NCBI RefSeq assembly: GCF_030811595.1
Contig: NZ_JAUSRB010000002.1
Coordinates: 5,890,001-5,954,000 of the forward strand
Reading direction: 5' to 3'
Source: Streptosporangium brasiliense
GTDB lineage: Bacteria > Actinomycetota > Actinomycetes > Streptosporangiales > Streptosporangiaceae
Length of the DNA: 64,000 nucleotides
Shown here: positions 7,115 through 16,117 of the stretch, one piece after another
How the letters are laid out: each line of letters begins with the position of its first letter
Position numbering within the stretch: position 1 is the stretch's first letter
Notes under the pieces: generated by a model
Seen by the model: only the letters and a program-made list of their open reading frames with translations
The model's database searches: none
Told to the model about the DNA's origin: nothing
Program-made: the position numbers and the translations under genes

Positions 7115-10100
7115 CTAGCGCAGCGGGAAGACCCGGGTGCTGGTCTGCTTAACCCGGTTGCCCGCCTCGTCCCACGCCTCGGCCCTCAGGCTGACCGCGC
7201 CGGTGGTGGCGCGCAAGGCGGGATACTTGACACCGGCCGTGTACAGGCCGCCCGAACCGCGCTTGAGCGTGACGGGCTGCCAGGTGGCGCCGTCGTCGGT
7301 GCTCGCCCACAGCTTCAGCCCGGCGATCTTCGGCATCCTCGCCGTCGACCGCGAATGGTAGGCCTCGACCTGGAAGGTGTGCTTGCGCCCCGCCGCCACG
7401 GCGTTGCCGGGGTCACCGCCCAGCGCGTAGCTGACGAACACCGCCGGCGTGGGCCTGCAGTGCTCGCCGGCCCCCTCGACGAACCACGAGGTGCAGGCGG
7501 CGCCGGGCTGGACCGCGTCCTTCGCGGGTGGCCCGGCGAAGGTCCACTCCACGTCGTTCGTGGCGCTCTTGGCCGTCAGCCGGTAGACGCCCGCGGAGGC
7601 CGGCAGGGTGAAGCGCGGCGCGTTGCCCGCCAGCGGCTCGACCCCCTGGCGCGGGATCTCCTTGCCGTCGAGGTACAGGCGCGTCTCGTACACCGGGGTG
7701 AACATCTGCTCGGTCGACCAGTAGTCGTCGCTGTCGACGCGGGAGTCCCCGACGCCGGAGACCTCGGAGAAGTCGGCCCACAGCTTGTCGCCCTGCACGC
7801 AGATCGCGCAGCTGATTCCCAGCCCCTGTTCCTTGAGCACCCCGGCCTCCGGGTCGGGCAGCGCGGCTGCCGCGTCGGACACCGTCCCGGCGCCAGGCGT
7901 GCCGGGCGCGAACCACACCTGCCCGGTACGGCCCGGCCGCTTGTAGACCTCCGTCAGGTAACGGCTGTGCACGCCGTTGGTGCCCTTGGGGTCGGGCGCC
8001 ATGCCGCGGATGTGCACGACGGAGGGGTCGGTGGGCCAGACGTACTCCGTGCGGACCTGCGGCGCGATGCCGGCGACGTCGGAGTCGGAGGGCGAGACGC
8101 TCCAGCGCTGGGCGTCGTCCTGCTTGTAGGCGAAGGTCCACTCCCAGTAGCCGCCCGTCCTGGGCGCGCGGATGTCCAGATCGACGCGGGCGACGTCCCG
8201 CTCGCGCACCGTGTAGTGCATCGACGAGGGGATGCGCCCCTCCTCGTACGGCGAGAGCGCGTAGGTGTAGGGCGAGTGTGGCGTGCCCGTCACCCGGATG
8301 GTGAGCGGGCCGCGCCTGGCCTGCTCACGCAGCGCGAGACCCTCCTTGGTGGACAGGTACGCGTTGGCGATGCCGAGCGGCTTGGGGTCGCCCGTGAACG
8401 GCTTCTGCCAGATCGGCAGCGGGATGGGGCAGCCGGAGTCCTGCGTGGGGTAGATCACCAGGCCGGCGGCGCCGGCGTCCCTGACGGCGCCGATGCGCTC
8501 GATCTGCACGCCGCAGCTCGGGTTGCCGAGGAAGTCGACCGTGCCCTCGGCCGCCATCAGGACGAGCCTGCCGCGCAGGTCACGCCCGGCGAGCTCCTCG
8601 GGGGTGCCCTGGCCGACGTCGGTCAGGAGCAGGTCCTTGGTCCCGGTGAACGGCGTCCAGCCGGGGTGGTGGTTGACCTCTCCCTGCCAGTGGAGGTTCG
8701 CCGCCGGGTTCAGCTCCATCCCGCCCCGGCCGCGCACGCTCATGGCGATCTCGGACTGCCCGAGCGTCCACTGCGTGGCGAAGCGGAAGGCGCCCTTGGT
8801 GACCTTCTCGGTCGGCAGCACCCACAGCTTGCCCCAGGAGCCGATCGGCACCGTCTGCAGCACCGACCCGGCGAAGACCTCGCCCTTGGCGTTCGTGCGC
8901 TGGTAGAAGCTGGTGAACGCGTTGTTCAGCGGCTCGGCCGGCCGGGGCGTGCTGAAGCGGACCTGGCTGGCCTTCCTGGCGTCCATCGTGATCTCGGTGT
9001 CGCCCGTGATGGTGAGCTCGGGGTCGAACAGCCAGACCCGGTTGCTCCTGCTGTCGGCGTCGGTCCACTCCATCACCTGCAGGACGCTGACCGTCCCGGC
9101 CGGGACACGGGTGACCACGACGCCCTCGTCGACGATCAGGTGCGGGCTCAGGTGGCCCTTGCGTCCTTCGAGGTCCACGACGTCCTGGGCGAAGGGGGTG
9201 CGCGGCTTGCCGTCGCGGCCCAGGGTGCGGATGGTCAGCTGGTAGGTCGGGGCCTCCCGCACCGCGCCCGCCGGGGTGGTCAGGCGCACGCCGTCGGCCT
9301 GCGCGGTGACCGCGCCGCTGTAGGTGCCGAGTTCAAGGCCCTGGGTGACGAGCGTGACGGTGGTGGCGGCCGTGCCCTTGGCCGGGACGGTGAGCGTGGC
9401 GTCGGCCGTGCTCAGCCGGTTCTCGCCCATGGCCGCCGTGAGCGTGAGGGTGACCGGCCGGTCGCCGAGGTTGGTGTAGGCCAGCTCGCGGGTCAGCGAC
9501 TTGCCGGAATCGTCCAGCAGGCCGAAGTCGAGGTTCGGCGTGGCGGCGAAGACGGTCTGCGAGACCGCGCGGGCGACGTCGAGCCGGCCGGCGCCGCGCT
9601 GGTAGACCGTCCCGCCGACGTCCTTGACCGTCGACATCAGCGCGGCCTTGAGCTGCTGCGGCGTCCAGTCCGGGTGCACCTGCGCGACGATCGCCGCGGC
9701 GCCCGCCACGTGCGGCGTGGCCATCGAGGTGCCGGACGCCTTGGTGTAGCGGTCGTCGACCGGGCTGCCCATCGTGGTGCCGGCGGCACGCGCGGCGGCG
9801 ATGTCGACGCCGGGCGCGGTGATGTCCGGCTTCAGCGCGGCGTCGCCGACGCGCGGCCCCTGGCTGGAGAACCAGGCCTGCTGGTCGGCCTTGTCGACGG
9901 CGGCCACGGTCAGCGCCGCGTCGGCGGTGCCGGGCGTGGAGACGCTCTCGGGCGTGCCGTTGTTGCCCGCGGCGATGACGAACAGCGCGCCGGTGGCGGC
10001 GGTCAGGCCGTTGACCGCCTGGCTCATCGGGTCGGTGCCGTCGGTCGCGTTCGCGCCCAGGCTCAGGCTGATCACCTTGGCGCCGCTCGCGGTGGCCCAC

Positions 10101-11089
10101 TCCATGGCGTCGATGATCCCCGACTCCGAGCCGCGGCCGGAGCTGTCCAGCACCTTGCCGACCAGGAGCCGCGCGCCCGGCGCGACGCCTCTGTTCGCGC
10201 CGCCCGAGGCGGCGCCGCTGCCCGCGACGGTGGAGGCGACGTGGGTGCCGTGACCGTGGCCGTCCTGCGCGCTCTCGTCCGGTACGAACGAGCGCGCCTC
10301 GGCGATCTTCCCGGCCAGGTCGGGATGGGCGGCGTCGACGCCGGTGTCCAGGACGGCGACGGTCACGCCCGTGCCGTCGTGCCCGCCCTTCCACGCCTCC
10401 GGCGCCCCGATCTGCGGGACGCTCTCCGACAGGTCGGCCTCGACCTTGCGGTCCAGCCAGACCTTGCCGACGCCGCCGCGCAGCCCGGCCCTGCCCCTGG
10501 CGTCCGGCTCGGCGTGCAGCGCGGCCCAGAAGGCGCCCGCCTCGCCCTTGGCGACGTCGAGTGCGGCACCGTTGACGCTCTCCAGCGTCGCGGTGGGCAC
10601 GCTGGCCGGGATGGCGTCGGCCGAGCTCTTGGCGGCGGCGAAACCCTTCGGGTACTGCACGATGACGGGCAGCCGCTCGGTCTCGGCGTCGGTGTAGCCG
10701 TTCTCGGCCAGGTACTTGACGTTGAACAGCTCGCGGTCCAGGGTGCCCGACTGGATCGCGGGGAAGGCGTCGTCGGGCAGGACGTAGACGCCGTCCGGGC
10801 CCGACCGTACGAACAGCGACGGGAAACGGCCGTCCGACCTGGGCCCGCCACCCTGCCCGATCGCGTAGCGACCGCCGCCGGTGTCGGTCAGCGTGACCTT
10901 GTCGCCGGTGATCAGCGTGACGGTGTGCGGTCCCTTGCCCACGCCCTTGAGGGTGAGCGGCTGGTACGGCTGCGCCTGGGGAGCCGGCTTCAGCGCCTGC
11001 GCCGTCGCGGGAGGCTGGACCGCCAGCGTGGCGGTGACCAGCGCGAGAGCCGAGGTGAGCGCGAGCGAGCCGCGCCGGAGCCGGCTCAC
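7115..11089 (-). CDS. Secreted S8 (subtilisin-like) serine peptidase, 1324 aa
   Basis: Large extracellular protease. GTG 11089 is chosen because GAGAGGAG precedes it and a signal peptide follows (RLRRGSLALTSALALVTATLAV, cleavage near ATAQA). Residues about 60-230 are a prodomain opening with HTVTLITGDKV, typical of large actinobacterial S8 enzymes. The catalytic triad is clear: Asp in VAVLDTGVD (about 246), His in DGHGHGTHVAS (about 280) and Ser in GTSMATPHVAG (about 453). A PA-type insert and about 700 residues of beta-rich domains follow, with several Cys near GISCAICV and GAACTSWF. It is downstream of the LAL regulator and a 49-residue ORF on the same strand. Expression is probably controlled by that regulator, but no site was identified. 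Confidence 0.93.
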   Translation of the reverse strand: MSRLRRGSLALTSALALVTATLAVQPPATAQALKPAPQAQPYQPLTLKGVGKGPHTVTLITGDKVTLTDTGGGRYAIGQGGGPRSDGRFPSLFVRSGPDGVYVLPDDAFPAIQSGTLDRELFNVKYLAENGYTDAETERLPVIVQYPKGFAAAKSSADAIPASVPTATLESVNGAALDVAKGEAGAFWAALHAEPDARGRAGLRGGVGKVWLDRKVEADLSESVPQIGAPEAWKGGHDGTGVTVAVLDTGVDAAHPDLAGKIAEARSFVPDESAQDGHGHGTHVASTVAGSGAASGGANRGVAPGARLLVGKVLDSSGRGSESGIIDAMEWATASGAKVISLSLGANATDGTDPMSQAVNGLTAATGALFVIAAGNNGTPESVSTPGTADAALTVAAVDKADQQAWFSSQGPRVGDAALKPDITAPGVDIAAARAAGTTMGSPVDDRYTKASGTSMATPHVAGAAAIVAQVHPDWTPQQLKAALMSTVKDVGGTVYQRGAGRLDVARAVSQTVFAATPNLDFGLLDDSGKSLTRELAYTNLGDRPVTLTLTAAMGENRLSTADATLTVPAKGTAATTVTLVTQGLELGTYSGAVTAQADGVRLTTPAGAVREAPTYQLTIRTLGRDGKPRTPFAQDVVDLEGRKGHLSPHLIVDEGVVVTRVPAGTVSVLQVMEWTDADSRSNRVWLFDPELTITGDTEITMDARKASQVRFSTPRPAEPLNNAFTSFYQRTNAKGEVFAGSVLQTVPIGSWGKLWVLPTEKVTKGAFRFATQWTLGQSEIAMSVRGRGGMELNPAANLHWQGEVNHHPGWTPFTGTKDLLLTDVGQGTPEELAGRDLRGRLVLMAAEGTVDFLGNPSCGVQIERIGAVRDAGAAGLVIYPTQDSGCPIPLPIWQKPFTGDPKPLGIANAYLSTKEGLALREQARRGPLTIRVTGTPHSPYTYALSPYEEGRIPSSMHYTVRERDVARVDLDIRAPRTGGYWEWTFAYKQDDAQRWSVSPSDSDVAGIAPQVRTEYVWPTDPSVVHIRGMAPDPKGTNGVHSRYLTEVYKRPGRTGQVWFAPGTPGAGTVSDAAAALPDPEAGVLKEQGLGISCAICVQGDKLWADFSEVSGVGDSRVDSDDYWSTEQMFTPVYETRLYLDGKEIPRQGVEPLAGNAPRFTLPASAGVYRLTAKSATNDVEWTFAGPPAKDAVQPGAACTSWFVEGAGEHCRPTPAVFVSYALGGDPGNAVAAGRKHTFQVEAYHSRSTARMPKIAGLKLWASTDDGATWQPVTLKRGSGGLYTAGVKYPALRATTGAVSLRAEAWDEAGNRVKQTSTRVFPLR

Positions 11090-11150
11090 GCCGCTCCTCT
11101 CGGTGGGGTGTTCATGCTCATGAGGGGTGTTTCGCCTTTCAGGGGGTGGG

Positions 11151-11300
11151 TCAGAGCGGCTCGAAGCCGTCCGGTGGCTGGATCTCCTCCGTGCCGGGGT
11201 CCTCGGACACCTGCTGCGCGCTCGCGGGCTCGTCCGGCTGGAGCTCGGGCCGCGGTGGATCGGGCACGCGATCGGTGCGTGCGGGCGTGTCTTCGGGCAT
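11151..11300 (-). CDS. Small acidic Pro-rich ORF (49 aa)
   Basis: An ATG at 11300 opens a 49-residue frame, MPEDTPARTDRVPDPPRPEL to the end PPDGFEPL. It has about 12 acidic residues and 12 prolines, no Cys and no hydrophobic helix. Third codon positions are strongly G/C, which supports coding, but there is no good ribosome site, so a leaderless or coupled start is likely. It sits between the LAL regulator (ends 11373) and the S8 peptidase (starts 11089) on one strand. The conserved-looking end could be a signal or a modified peptide tail. I recognise no family; it may also be non-coding spacer. Confidence 0.4.
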   Translation of the reverse strand: MPEDTPARTDRVPDPPRPELQPDEPASAQQVSEDPGTEEIQPPDGFEPL

Positions 11301-11372
11301 GGGGAAAGAGTCGCGCGCACCCCGTGAATGGGGATATGGGGCGAGCATGGGGTGAACACCCCAATTTCAGGA

Positions 11373-14225
11373 TCAGGAACCTGGGGTGCCTCCCAAATGA
11401 CGCCCCAGTTCGGTGCGCGAGCGCGCGCCCAGCTTGCGCATGGCCACGCCCAGGTGCTTGTCGACCGTCTTCGGCGACAGGAACATCTGCCGGGCGATCT
11501 CCTGGTTGGTCAGCCCCTTCGCGGCGAGCCTGGCGACCTGCGACTGCCGGGCGGACAGGCCCTCCGCCCCGCCGTCCTGGCCCGGCCGTATCCGGCTGGT
11601 GGGGCGCAGGCCCCAGCGGCGGCCGAGCTGGGTGGCCCGGTCGAGGTCCCAGCGGGCCTCCAGCCGGGTGTACGCCTCGATGGCCCGCGTCAGCGCGGGT
11701 CCGGCCCCCGGGTCGCCGAGCGCGGACAGGCAGGCGGCCTGCTGCTCGACGGCCTGGGCCGCGTCGTAGAGCGCGGGCAGCTCCGCGTAGGCCGCGGCCG
11801 CCTCCCCGTACCGCTCGGCGGCCCGCGCCCACCGTCCGGCGTGCGCGTCCAGATGCCCGTACGCCTGCGCCAGAGCCGGTACGGCCAGCGGCGCGTCCAT
11901 GCCACGTAACCGGGTCTCGTAGCGGCAGACCAGCTCGGCGGCCTCCTGATGCCGGCCGGCGGACAGCAGTGCCTCCGTCACCGCGGCCACGGCCCGCACC
12001 CCTATCGGCCACAGGTCCCTGGCCTCCCACCCGGCGGTCACGTCGGCCGTCTCCGCGAGCGCCGCCCCGGCTCCGTCGCCGGCGGAGGCGAGCCGCAACA
12101 GCGTGGTCACCGGAGCGGCCGCCATGTCGAGGTCGCCCCGCACCCGCAGGTCGCGGATCACTCCGGCGAGCATGGTCCGCGCGGCGTCGAGCCGGCTGGG
12201 CGCCGGAGCCAGGCAGGCCGCGATGAGGTCGACGTGAAGGCGTTCATGCGGGCGGTTGCCGCACTGCTCGCGCAGCTCGGTGAGCTCCTCGCGCAGCCCG
12301 TCCCACGCGCCGCCGTAGTAGCGCGCCAGTGCCAGGCTGGCGCGTAGCGAGAGATCGTCCCGGGCGGAGCCGCTCGCCCCGCGACCGGCGTCGAGGGCCG
12401 CCTCCAGCAGCCGCGTCGCCACCCGGTGGTGTCCCGCGTCGACGGCGGTGCCGCCGATGGACCTGTAGGCGCCGACCTCCCGGCGGCCGACCGGACGGCC
12501 GCCGGTCTCCTCCAGGATCCGCTCGGTCAGCGCCCACCAGCGAGGGTCGCCCGAGCTCACGAAGATCATCGCGACCTTGCCGAGCACGAACACCCTCGGC
12601 CCCGGCTCGCCGTCGGCGGGCACGGTCTCCAGGGCGCGTTCCAGCCAGGGCAGGCGCTCGGCGAACGGCACGTCCGTCGTGGTCGGCACGCCCATGCCGA
12701 CCATGGCCCAGGCGGCCAGCTCCGGCAGCTCCGCCAGGTCGGGTACCGCGTCCGCGAACGCCTGCCGTACCCGCAGATCGTCGACCCTGATGGTGTCGAG
12801 GTACAGGGCGAGCAGGATGCGCAGTTCCCCGCGCAGGCTCCGGGGCAGGTCGTGGCTCAGCGCCTCCTCGAGCATCTCGCCGATGGCAGGGATGCGCAGC
12901 GTGTAGGTGGCGGCCCAGCCGAGGCGGATGGTCAGCTCGGCCCGCCGTACCGGATCGAGACCGGCGTGCCGGAGCACCTCCTCCAGCAGGCGCGCGGCCT
13001 CGGCGTCGTTGCCCAGCCCCACCGCGTGCTCGGCCGCCGCGACCGCCGCCGCCACCCACTCGTCCGGACGGCCCGCGTGACGCAGGTGGTGGGCGACCTG
13101 CCCGAGCGGGGTCGGCCGCAGGGTGCGGATCGCCACGGCCGCGGCGGCGTGCAGCGCCTGGCGGCGTCCGAGCGTGACGCCCTCGTAGACGGCTTCGGCG
13201 GCCAGCACGTGGCGGAAGGCCACGAGGCCGCCCTGCTCGGTGAGCAGTCCGGAGTCGAGCGCCTCGTCCAGCGCCTCGGTGCCGCTCGCCCCCGCCACCT
13301 CGACGAGCATCGCGGCGGGCACGGCCAGCCGCAGCACGGCGGCCGCCTCCGTGACCGCCCGCGCGCCGGCCGGCATCCTGCCCACACGTTCCTGCACCGG
13401 GGCGCGCACGCCCGCCGGCACGTCCAGCTCGTCGAGGGCGCGGCGGGCCCAGCCGCCCTTCCACCGGATCAGCTTGCCCTGCGTGCGCAGCATCGCCAGC
13501 AGTTCCTGGATCGCGAGCGGCAGCCCGGAGGAGCGGGCGCACAGGTGCTCGGCGAACTCGGCCGACACCTCCTGGGTCTGCAGGATGGCCGCCGCGAGCG
13601 CGCGGGTGCCGGCCATGTCCAGCGGACGTAACGCGAGATGCTCGCTGGTGATCGTGTCAGCGGGGCGCGTGGTCACCGCCCGCAGCGCCGGATCGGCCTC
13701 CTCGCCCCGGTAGGTCAGCACCACCGACAGCCCGGCGGGCAGCGCCCGTACCAGATAGGCGAGGAACTCGACCGTCTGCTGGTCGGCCCAGTGCAGGTCC
13801 TCCAGCACCAGCACCGCCGGGCCCAGCGCGGCCAGCACCTCCACCAGCCCGCGCAGGACCCGGTGCAGCTCCGCCGCCCGATCCTCCAGCGACGGCGGCG
13901 CCTGCGGCAGCACGTCCTGCAGCTCCGGCAGCAGCGCGCGCAACGCTCCCGTCACCGGCGACAGGGCGGCACCGCTCAGCTCGGTGGCCCGCCCGCGCAG
14001 CGCCTCCACCACCGGACCCAGCGGGAACGGCTCCCTGACCTGGCCGCAGCCGCCCTTCAACCACCGCAGTCCCGCGACTTCCGGCCTGGTGGCCAGCTCG
14101 GCCACCAGCCGCGTCTTGCCGATCCCGGCCTCGCCCTCCACCACGACCACTGACGGCACCGCCACCACCGCCGCGACCAGCCGGTCCAGCTCGGTCTCAC
14201 GCGCCACCAGGACCGGCGACACCAT
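11373..14225 (-). CDS. LAL-type ATP-binding LuxR-family transcriptional regulator
   Basis: Large regulator of 950 residues. It has an AAA-type ATPase at the N-terminus with Walker A GEAGIGKT (about residues 33-40) and Walker B VLVLEDLHWAD, a long helical repeat middle, and a C-terminal LuxR helix-turn-helix (GLSARQSQVARLAAKGLTNQEIARQMFLSPKTVDKHL, quoted only as its span near residues 885-925). ATG 14225 is used; GTG 14246 in the same frame is also possible. LAL proteins activate secondary-metabolism, sugar or protease genes. The same-strand small ORF and secreted protease downstream are the likely targets. Confidence 0.92.
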   Translation of the reverse strand: MVSPVLVARETELDRLVAAVVAVPSVVVVEGEAGIGKTRLVAELATRPEVAGLRWLKGGCGQVREPFPLGPVVEALRGRATELSGAALSPVTGALRALLPELQDVLPQAPPSLEDRAAELHRVLRGLVEVLAALGPAVLVLEDLHWADQQTVEFLAYLVRALPAGLSVVLTYRGEEADPALRAVTTRPADTITSEHLALRPLDMAGTRALAAAILQTQEVSAEFAEHLCARSSGLPLAIQELLAMLRTQGKLIRWKGGWARRALDELDVPAGVRAPVQERVGRMPAGARAVTEAAAVLRLAVPAAMLVEVAGASGTEALDEALDSGLLTEQGGLVAFRHVLAAEAVYEGVTLGRRQALHAAAAVAIRTLRPTPLGQVAHHLRHAGRPDEWVAAAVAAAEHAVGLGNDAEAARLLEEVLRHAGLDPVRRAELTIRLGWAATYTLRIPAIGEMLEEALSHDLPRSLRGELRILLALYLDTIRVDDLRVRQAFADAVPDLAELPELAAWAMVGMGVPTTTDVPFAERLPWLERALETVPADGEPGPRVFVLGKVAMIFVSSGDPRWWALTERILEETGGRPVGRREVGAYRSIGGTAVDAGHHRVATRLLEAALDAGRGASGSARDDLSLRASLALARYYGGAWDGLREELTELREQCGNRPHERLHVDLIAACLAPAPSRLDAARTMLAGVIRDLRVRGDLDMAAAPVTTLLRLASAGDGAGAALAETADVTAGWEARDLWPIGVRAVAAVTEALLSAGRHQEAAELVCRYETRLRGMDAPLAVPALAQAYGHLDAHAGRWARAAERYGEAAAAYAELPALYDAAQAVEQQAACLSALGDPGAGPALTRAIEAYTRLEARWDLDRATQLGRRWGLRPTSRIRPGQDGGAEGLSARQSQVARLAAKGLTNQEIARQMFLSPKTVDKHLGVAMRKLGARSRTELGRHLGGTPGS

Positions 14226-14402
14226 CCGACCTACGCCTGTGATCACGGCACGACCTTACACATCACTCGAAGCGTGCGAATAGGACTACCGGCCGGATGT
14301 GCGTTGTTCAGGTGACAAACGGCGACACGTCCCACAGGCCGGACGTGATCACCCGCTGGCCGCGCTCCACCCGCAGGTGATCTTCACTCACCCCTGGATG
14401 TA

Positions 14403-14530
14403 TGACATGCGCCCCTCTGCCCGGTGGCCCGAACTCGTCGAAGGCGGAGGCCCGGCTGGGGTGCGCGGTGGAGGGACCACCGCACGGCGCTGAACGGGAT
14501 CTTCCGGCGGACCCGGGCCGGTTCGCCGTT
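14403..14530 (+). mobile_element. IS5-family transposase remnant
   Basis: In the 365-bp gap between the LAL gene and the ArsR gene, the plus-strand frame ending at TGA 14528-14530 reads WRDHRTALNGIFRRTRAGSP, the start of the IS5/IS4-type transposase N-terminal domain (normally W.DHR.vlNGIl.R.RTG.pWRdLPe). Only about 25 convincing residues remain, the frame stops before WRDLPE, and no terminal repeats are visible. The rest of the gap holds no gene that I can support. Confidence 0.5.
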
Positions 14531-14591
14531 CTGATGAACTCCATCGGAGTCGCATCGGTCCGGATCCGGCTCCGGGATCCTGTCATGTGAG

Positions 14592-14936
14592 CTACTGGCG
14601 CTGGCCGGCTGACGTGGCGCCGACGGCCGCCTCGGGGGCGGCGGCCGTGAGAATCGTCTCCAACACGCCCGGAAAGCGAGCCTCCAGGTCGTCACGGCGC
14701 AGCGTCATGTAGCGGGCCTTGCCCTCGGGGCGAGTCGAGGTGATGCCCGCCTCACGCAGAATGCGCCAGTGATTGGAGAGCGTGGAACGCGGGACGTTCA
14801 GGTGTTGCGGGCTGCAGGGCACCTCGCCGTCTGCGGCCATCCGGCGCACCAGGTCCAAGCGGACGGGATCGCCGAGCGCGTGCAGCACGGCGACCAGATC
14901 CATGTCTGCCCTCTTGGGCTCGGTCGGCGATCGCAT
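14592..14936 (-). CDS. ArsR-family winged-helix regulator
   Basis: Regulator of 114 residues. ATG 14936 has AGGAGAG 5 bases before it. The fold is clear: LHALGDPVRLDLVRRMAADGEVPCS, then the recognition helix VPRSTLSNHWRILREAGITSTRPEGKARYMTLR (residues about 48-80). There is no ELCVC-type or other recognised metal site, so it resembles the non-metal ArsR group that senses small organics or redox state through the neighbouring gene. It is divergent from the VOC protein at 15040, with a perfect inverted repeat between them, so mutual control is likely. Confidence 0.9.
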   Translation of the reverse strand: MRSPTEPKRADMDLVAVLHALGDPVRLDLVRRMAADGEVPCSPQHLNVPRSTLSNHWRILREAGITSTRPEGKARYMTLRRDDLEARFPGVLETILTAAAPEAAVGATSAGQRQ

Positions 14937-14989
14937 CCCGCTCTCCTGATGTCGGTCTGAGTTGACATGTTCCGATCCGACCAGCATAG

Positions 14990-15024
14990 GATCATTTCCA
15001 CGTTTCGAGAAAATGGAAATGATC
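14990..15024. promoter_or_regulatory. Inverted repeat between ArsR regulator and VOC gene
   Basis: GATCATTTCCA (14990-15000) and its exact complement TGGAAATGATC (15014-15024) are 11-bp arms around 13 bases. The right arm overlaps the AAGGAG ribosome site region of the VOC gene. It could be the operator of the divergent ArsR protein or, as RNA, a hairpin masking the VOC ribosome site. Confidence 0.65.
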
Positions 15025-15039
15025 AAGGAGTGTTCTCGC

Positions 15040-15417
15040 ATGGCCACCCGTACCACCTACGCCCGCATCTATGTCGACGACTTGGACACCGCGCTGCCCA
15101 CCTTCGAAGCCCTCACCGCCGCCCGGCCGGGGCTACGCTTCTCCTACCGGGACCTCGAACTGGCGAGCATCGGCGACTACCTCCTGGTCTCAGGCACCCC
15201 GGAGGCGCTGGCGCCCTACCGCGACGTGCAGGCCACCGTCATCATCGAGAGCCTCGATGATGTCTTCGCCATCGTCGAGCGCGAGGGAGGCGACACCCTT
15301 GACGGCCCGAACGAAGTCCCCACCGGACGCAACCTGACGATCCGCCACCCCGGCGGCGCGATCATCGAATACGTCGAGTTCGACTCCGCCAAGGTCCAAG
15401 CTCGATCGGCGCAGTAG
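15040..15417 (+). CDS. VOC (glyoxalase/bleomycin-resistance fold) protein
   Basis: Single-domain VOC protein of 125 residues (TTYARIYVDDLDTALPTFEALT... to NLTIRHPGGAIIEYVEF), two beta-alpha-beta-beta-beta units. The first unit lacks an obvious metal His, while the C-terminal half has IRHPGG and IEYVEF where a metal His/Glu pair usually sits. Substrate cannot be told; binding or detoxifying an electrophile or small organic is typical. AAGGAG lies 9 bases before the ATG. It is divergent from an ArsR regulator with a shared inverted repeat, a layout seen for ArsR/VOC detoxification pairs. Confidence 0.85.
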   Translation: MATRTTYARIYVDDLDTALPTFEALTAARPGLRFSYRDLELASIGDYLLVSGTPEALAPYRDVQATVIIESLDDVFAIVEREGGDTLDGPNEVPTGRNLTIRHPGGAIIEYVEFDSAKVQARSAQ

Positions 15418-15435
15418 AAAGTTCGTGGGACAGGC

Positions 15436-15840
15436 CTAGTGCCGGATGCATCGGCCGGCGACCAGTTCCGCCGGTATCTTGATGAAGAGGGTCCCTCCGC
15501 CGGGCACCCAGGTCGTCAGCGGCAGCGCCGACAGCCGGGCGATCTCCACGGGGTCGGACACCGCCCGTGCGTATCCCACGGCGGTGACCGACCAGCCGGT
15601 GCGTGTCCGCGAGTCGAAGTCGTCGGCCTCGAAGGCCACCACGGCATCACGGGTGGCGGCGACCGCGGACCCCTCGACGGCGCGGATGACGATGTCCTCG
15701 CCGTCGAGGCAGAAGCCGACCGGCTGCACGGCGGGGAGGGCGCGGTCGGTGAAGACGATCCGCCCGATCGGCGCCGAAGCCAGCAGGCCGATGCACTCCT
15801 CGCGGGAGAGCACATGCGCTCCGGCCGTATCAGGTCTCAT
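15436..15840 (-). CDS. Pyridoxamine 5'-phosphate oxidase-like flavin-binding protein
   Basis: Split-barrel protein of 134 residues. Family features are LSREECIGLLASAPIGRIVFTD at the start, PVGFCLDGEDIVIR, and GWSVTAVGYARAV in the second half. Such small PPOX-fold proteins bind FMN or F420 and are frequent in actinobacterial low-oxygen/dormancy regulons beside CBS and universal stress proteins. Here a DevR-box-like palindrome lies 37 bp upstream of the start. Catalytic activity is not assured. Confidence 0.88.
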   Translation of the reverse strand: MRPDTAGAHVLSREECIGLLASAPIGRIVFTDRALPAVQPVGFCLDGEDIVIRAVEGSAVAATRDAVVAFEADDFDSRTRTGWSVTAVGYARAVSDPVEIARLSALPLTTWVPGGGTLFIKIPAELVAGRCIRH

Positions 15841-15876
15841 ACCCCCAACGCTGGCCCGGCGCCCCGCGGCGGGGCA

Positions 15877-15890
15877 GAGCCGAAGGTCCC
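15877..15890. promoter_or_regulatory. DevR/DosR-box-like site upstream of the PPOX gene
   Basis: On the minus strand the site reads GGGACCTTCGGCTC, one base from the idealised palindrome GGGACCTTCGGCCC that I take as the actinobacterial low-oxygen box. It lies 37 bp upstream of the minus-strand PPOX start. The assignment rests on resemblance and gene content, not on proof of binding. Confidence 0.45.
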
Positions 15891-16026
15891 CTCATTCCGA
15901 GTCGGTCGTCCCTCAGCTCTGCCGTCAGTCCTGCCCCCGGGGGCGCCGCCGGGGCGCGGCGGTGCCGGCGCCGTGACCGTCGGGGCGATTCCGGGAGGGG
16001 GCGCGGGGCCCCGTGCCCGGGGACAG

Positions 16027-16062
16027 GGGCCGGAAGTCCCTGACGGCCGGGTCCTTCGGCCG
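16027..16062. promoter_or_regulatory. Two DevR/DosR-box-like sites upstream of the CBS genes
   Basis: GGGCCGGAAGTCCC (16027-16040) and GGGTCCTTCGGCCG (16049-16062) are spaced 22 bp, two helical turns, centre to centre, as in paired DosR boxes. They lie 56-90 bp upstream of the leader ORF at 16118. A similar but weaker site, TGGCCGGTGGTCCC, is at 16827-16840, before the reductase gene at 16875. Confidence 0.45.
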
Positions 16063-16117
16063 CTGCGGGAAGGCGTCGGGGGCGGTCGGATGGAAGAGGA
16101 CAACCGAGGAGGACGAC

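Noticed and set aside
6806-12226. Very long plus-strand reading frame (about 1800 codons)
   Set aside because: It is antisense to the S8 peptidase and LAL genes. Its translation is low-complexity Arg/Gly/Ala-rich text without domains, an expected artefact of high GC third positions.
15841-16117. Possible long N-terminal extension of the CBS protein from upstream in-frame codons
   Set aside because: The extension is Arg/Pro/Gly-rich with no homology, and it crosses the leader ORF and regulatory sites. The CBS fold begins right after ATG 16228.
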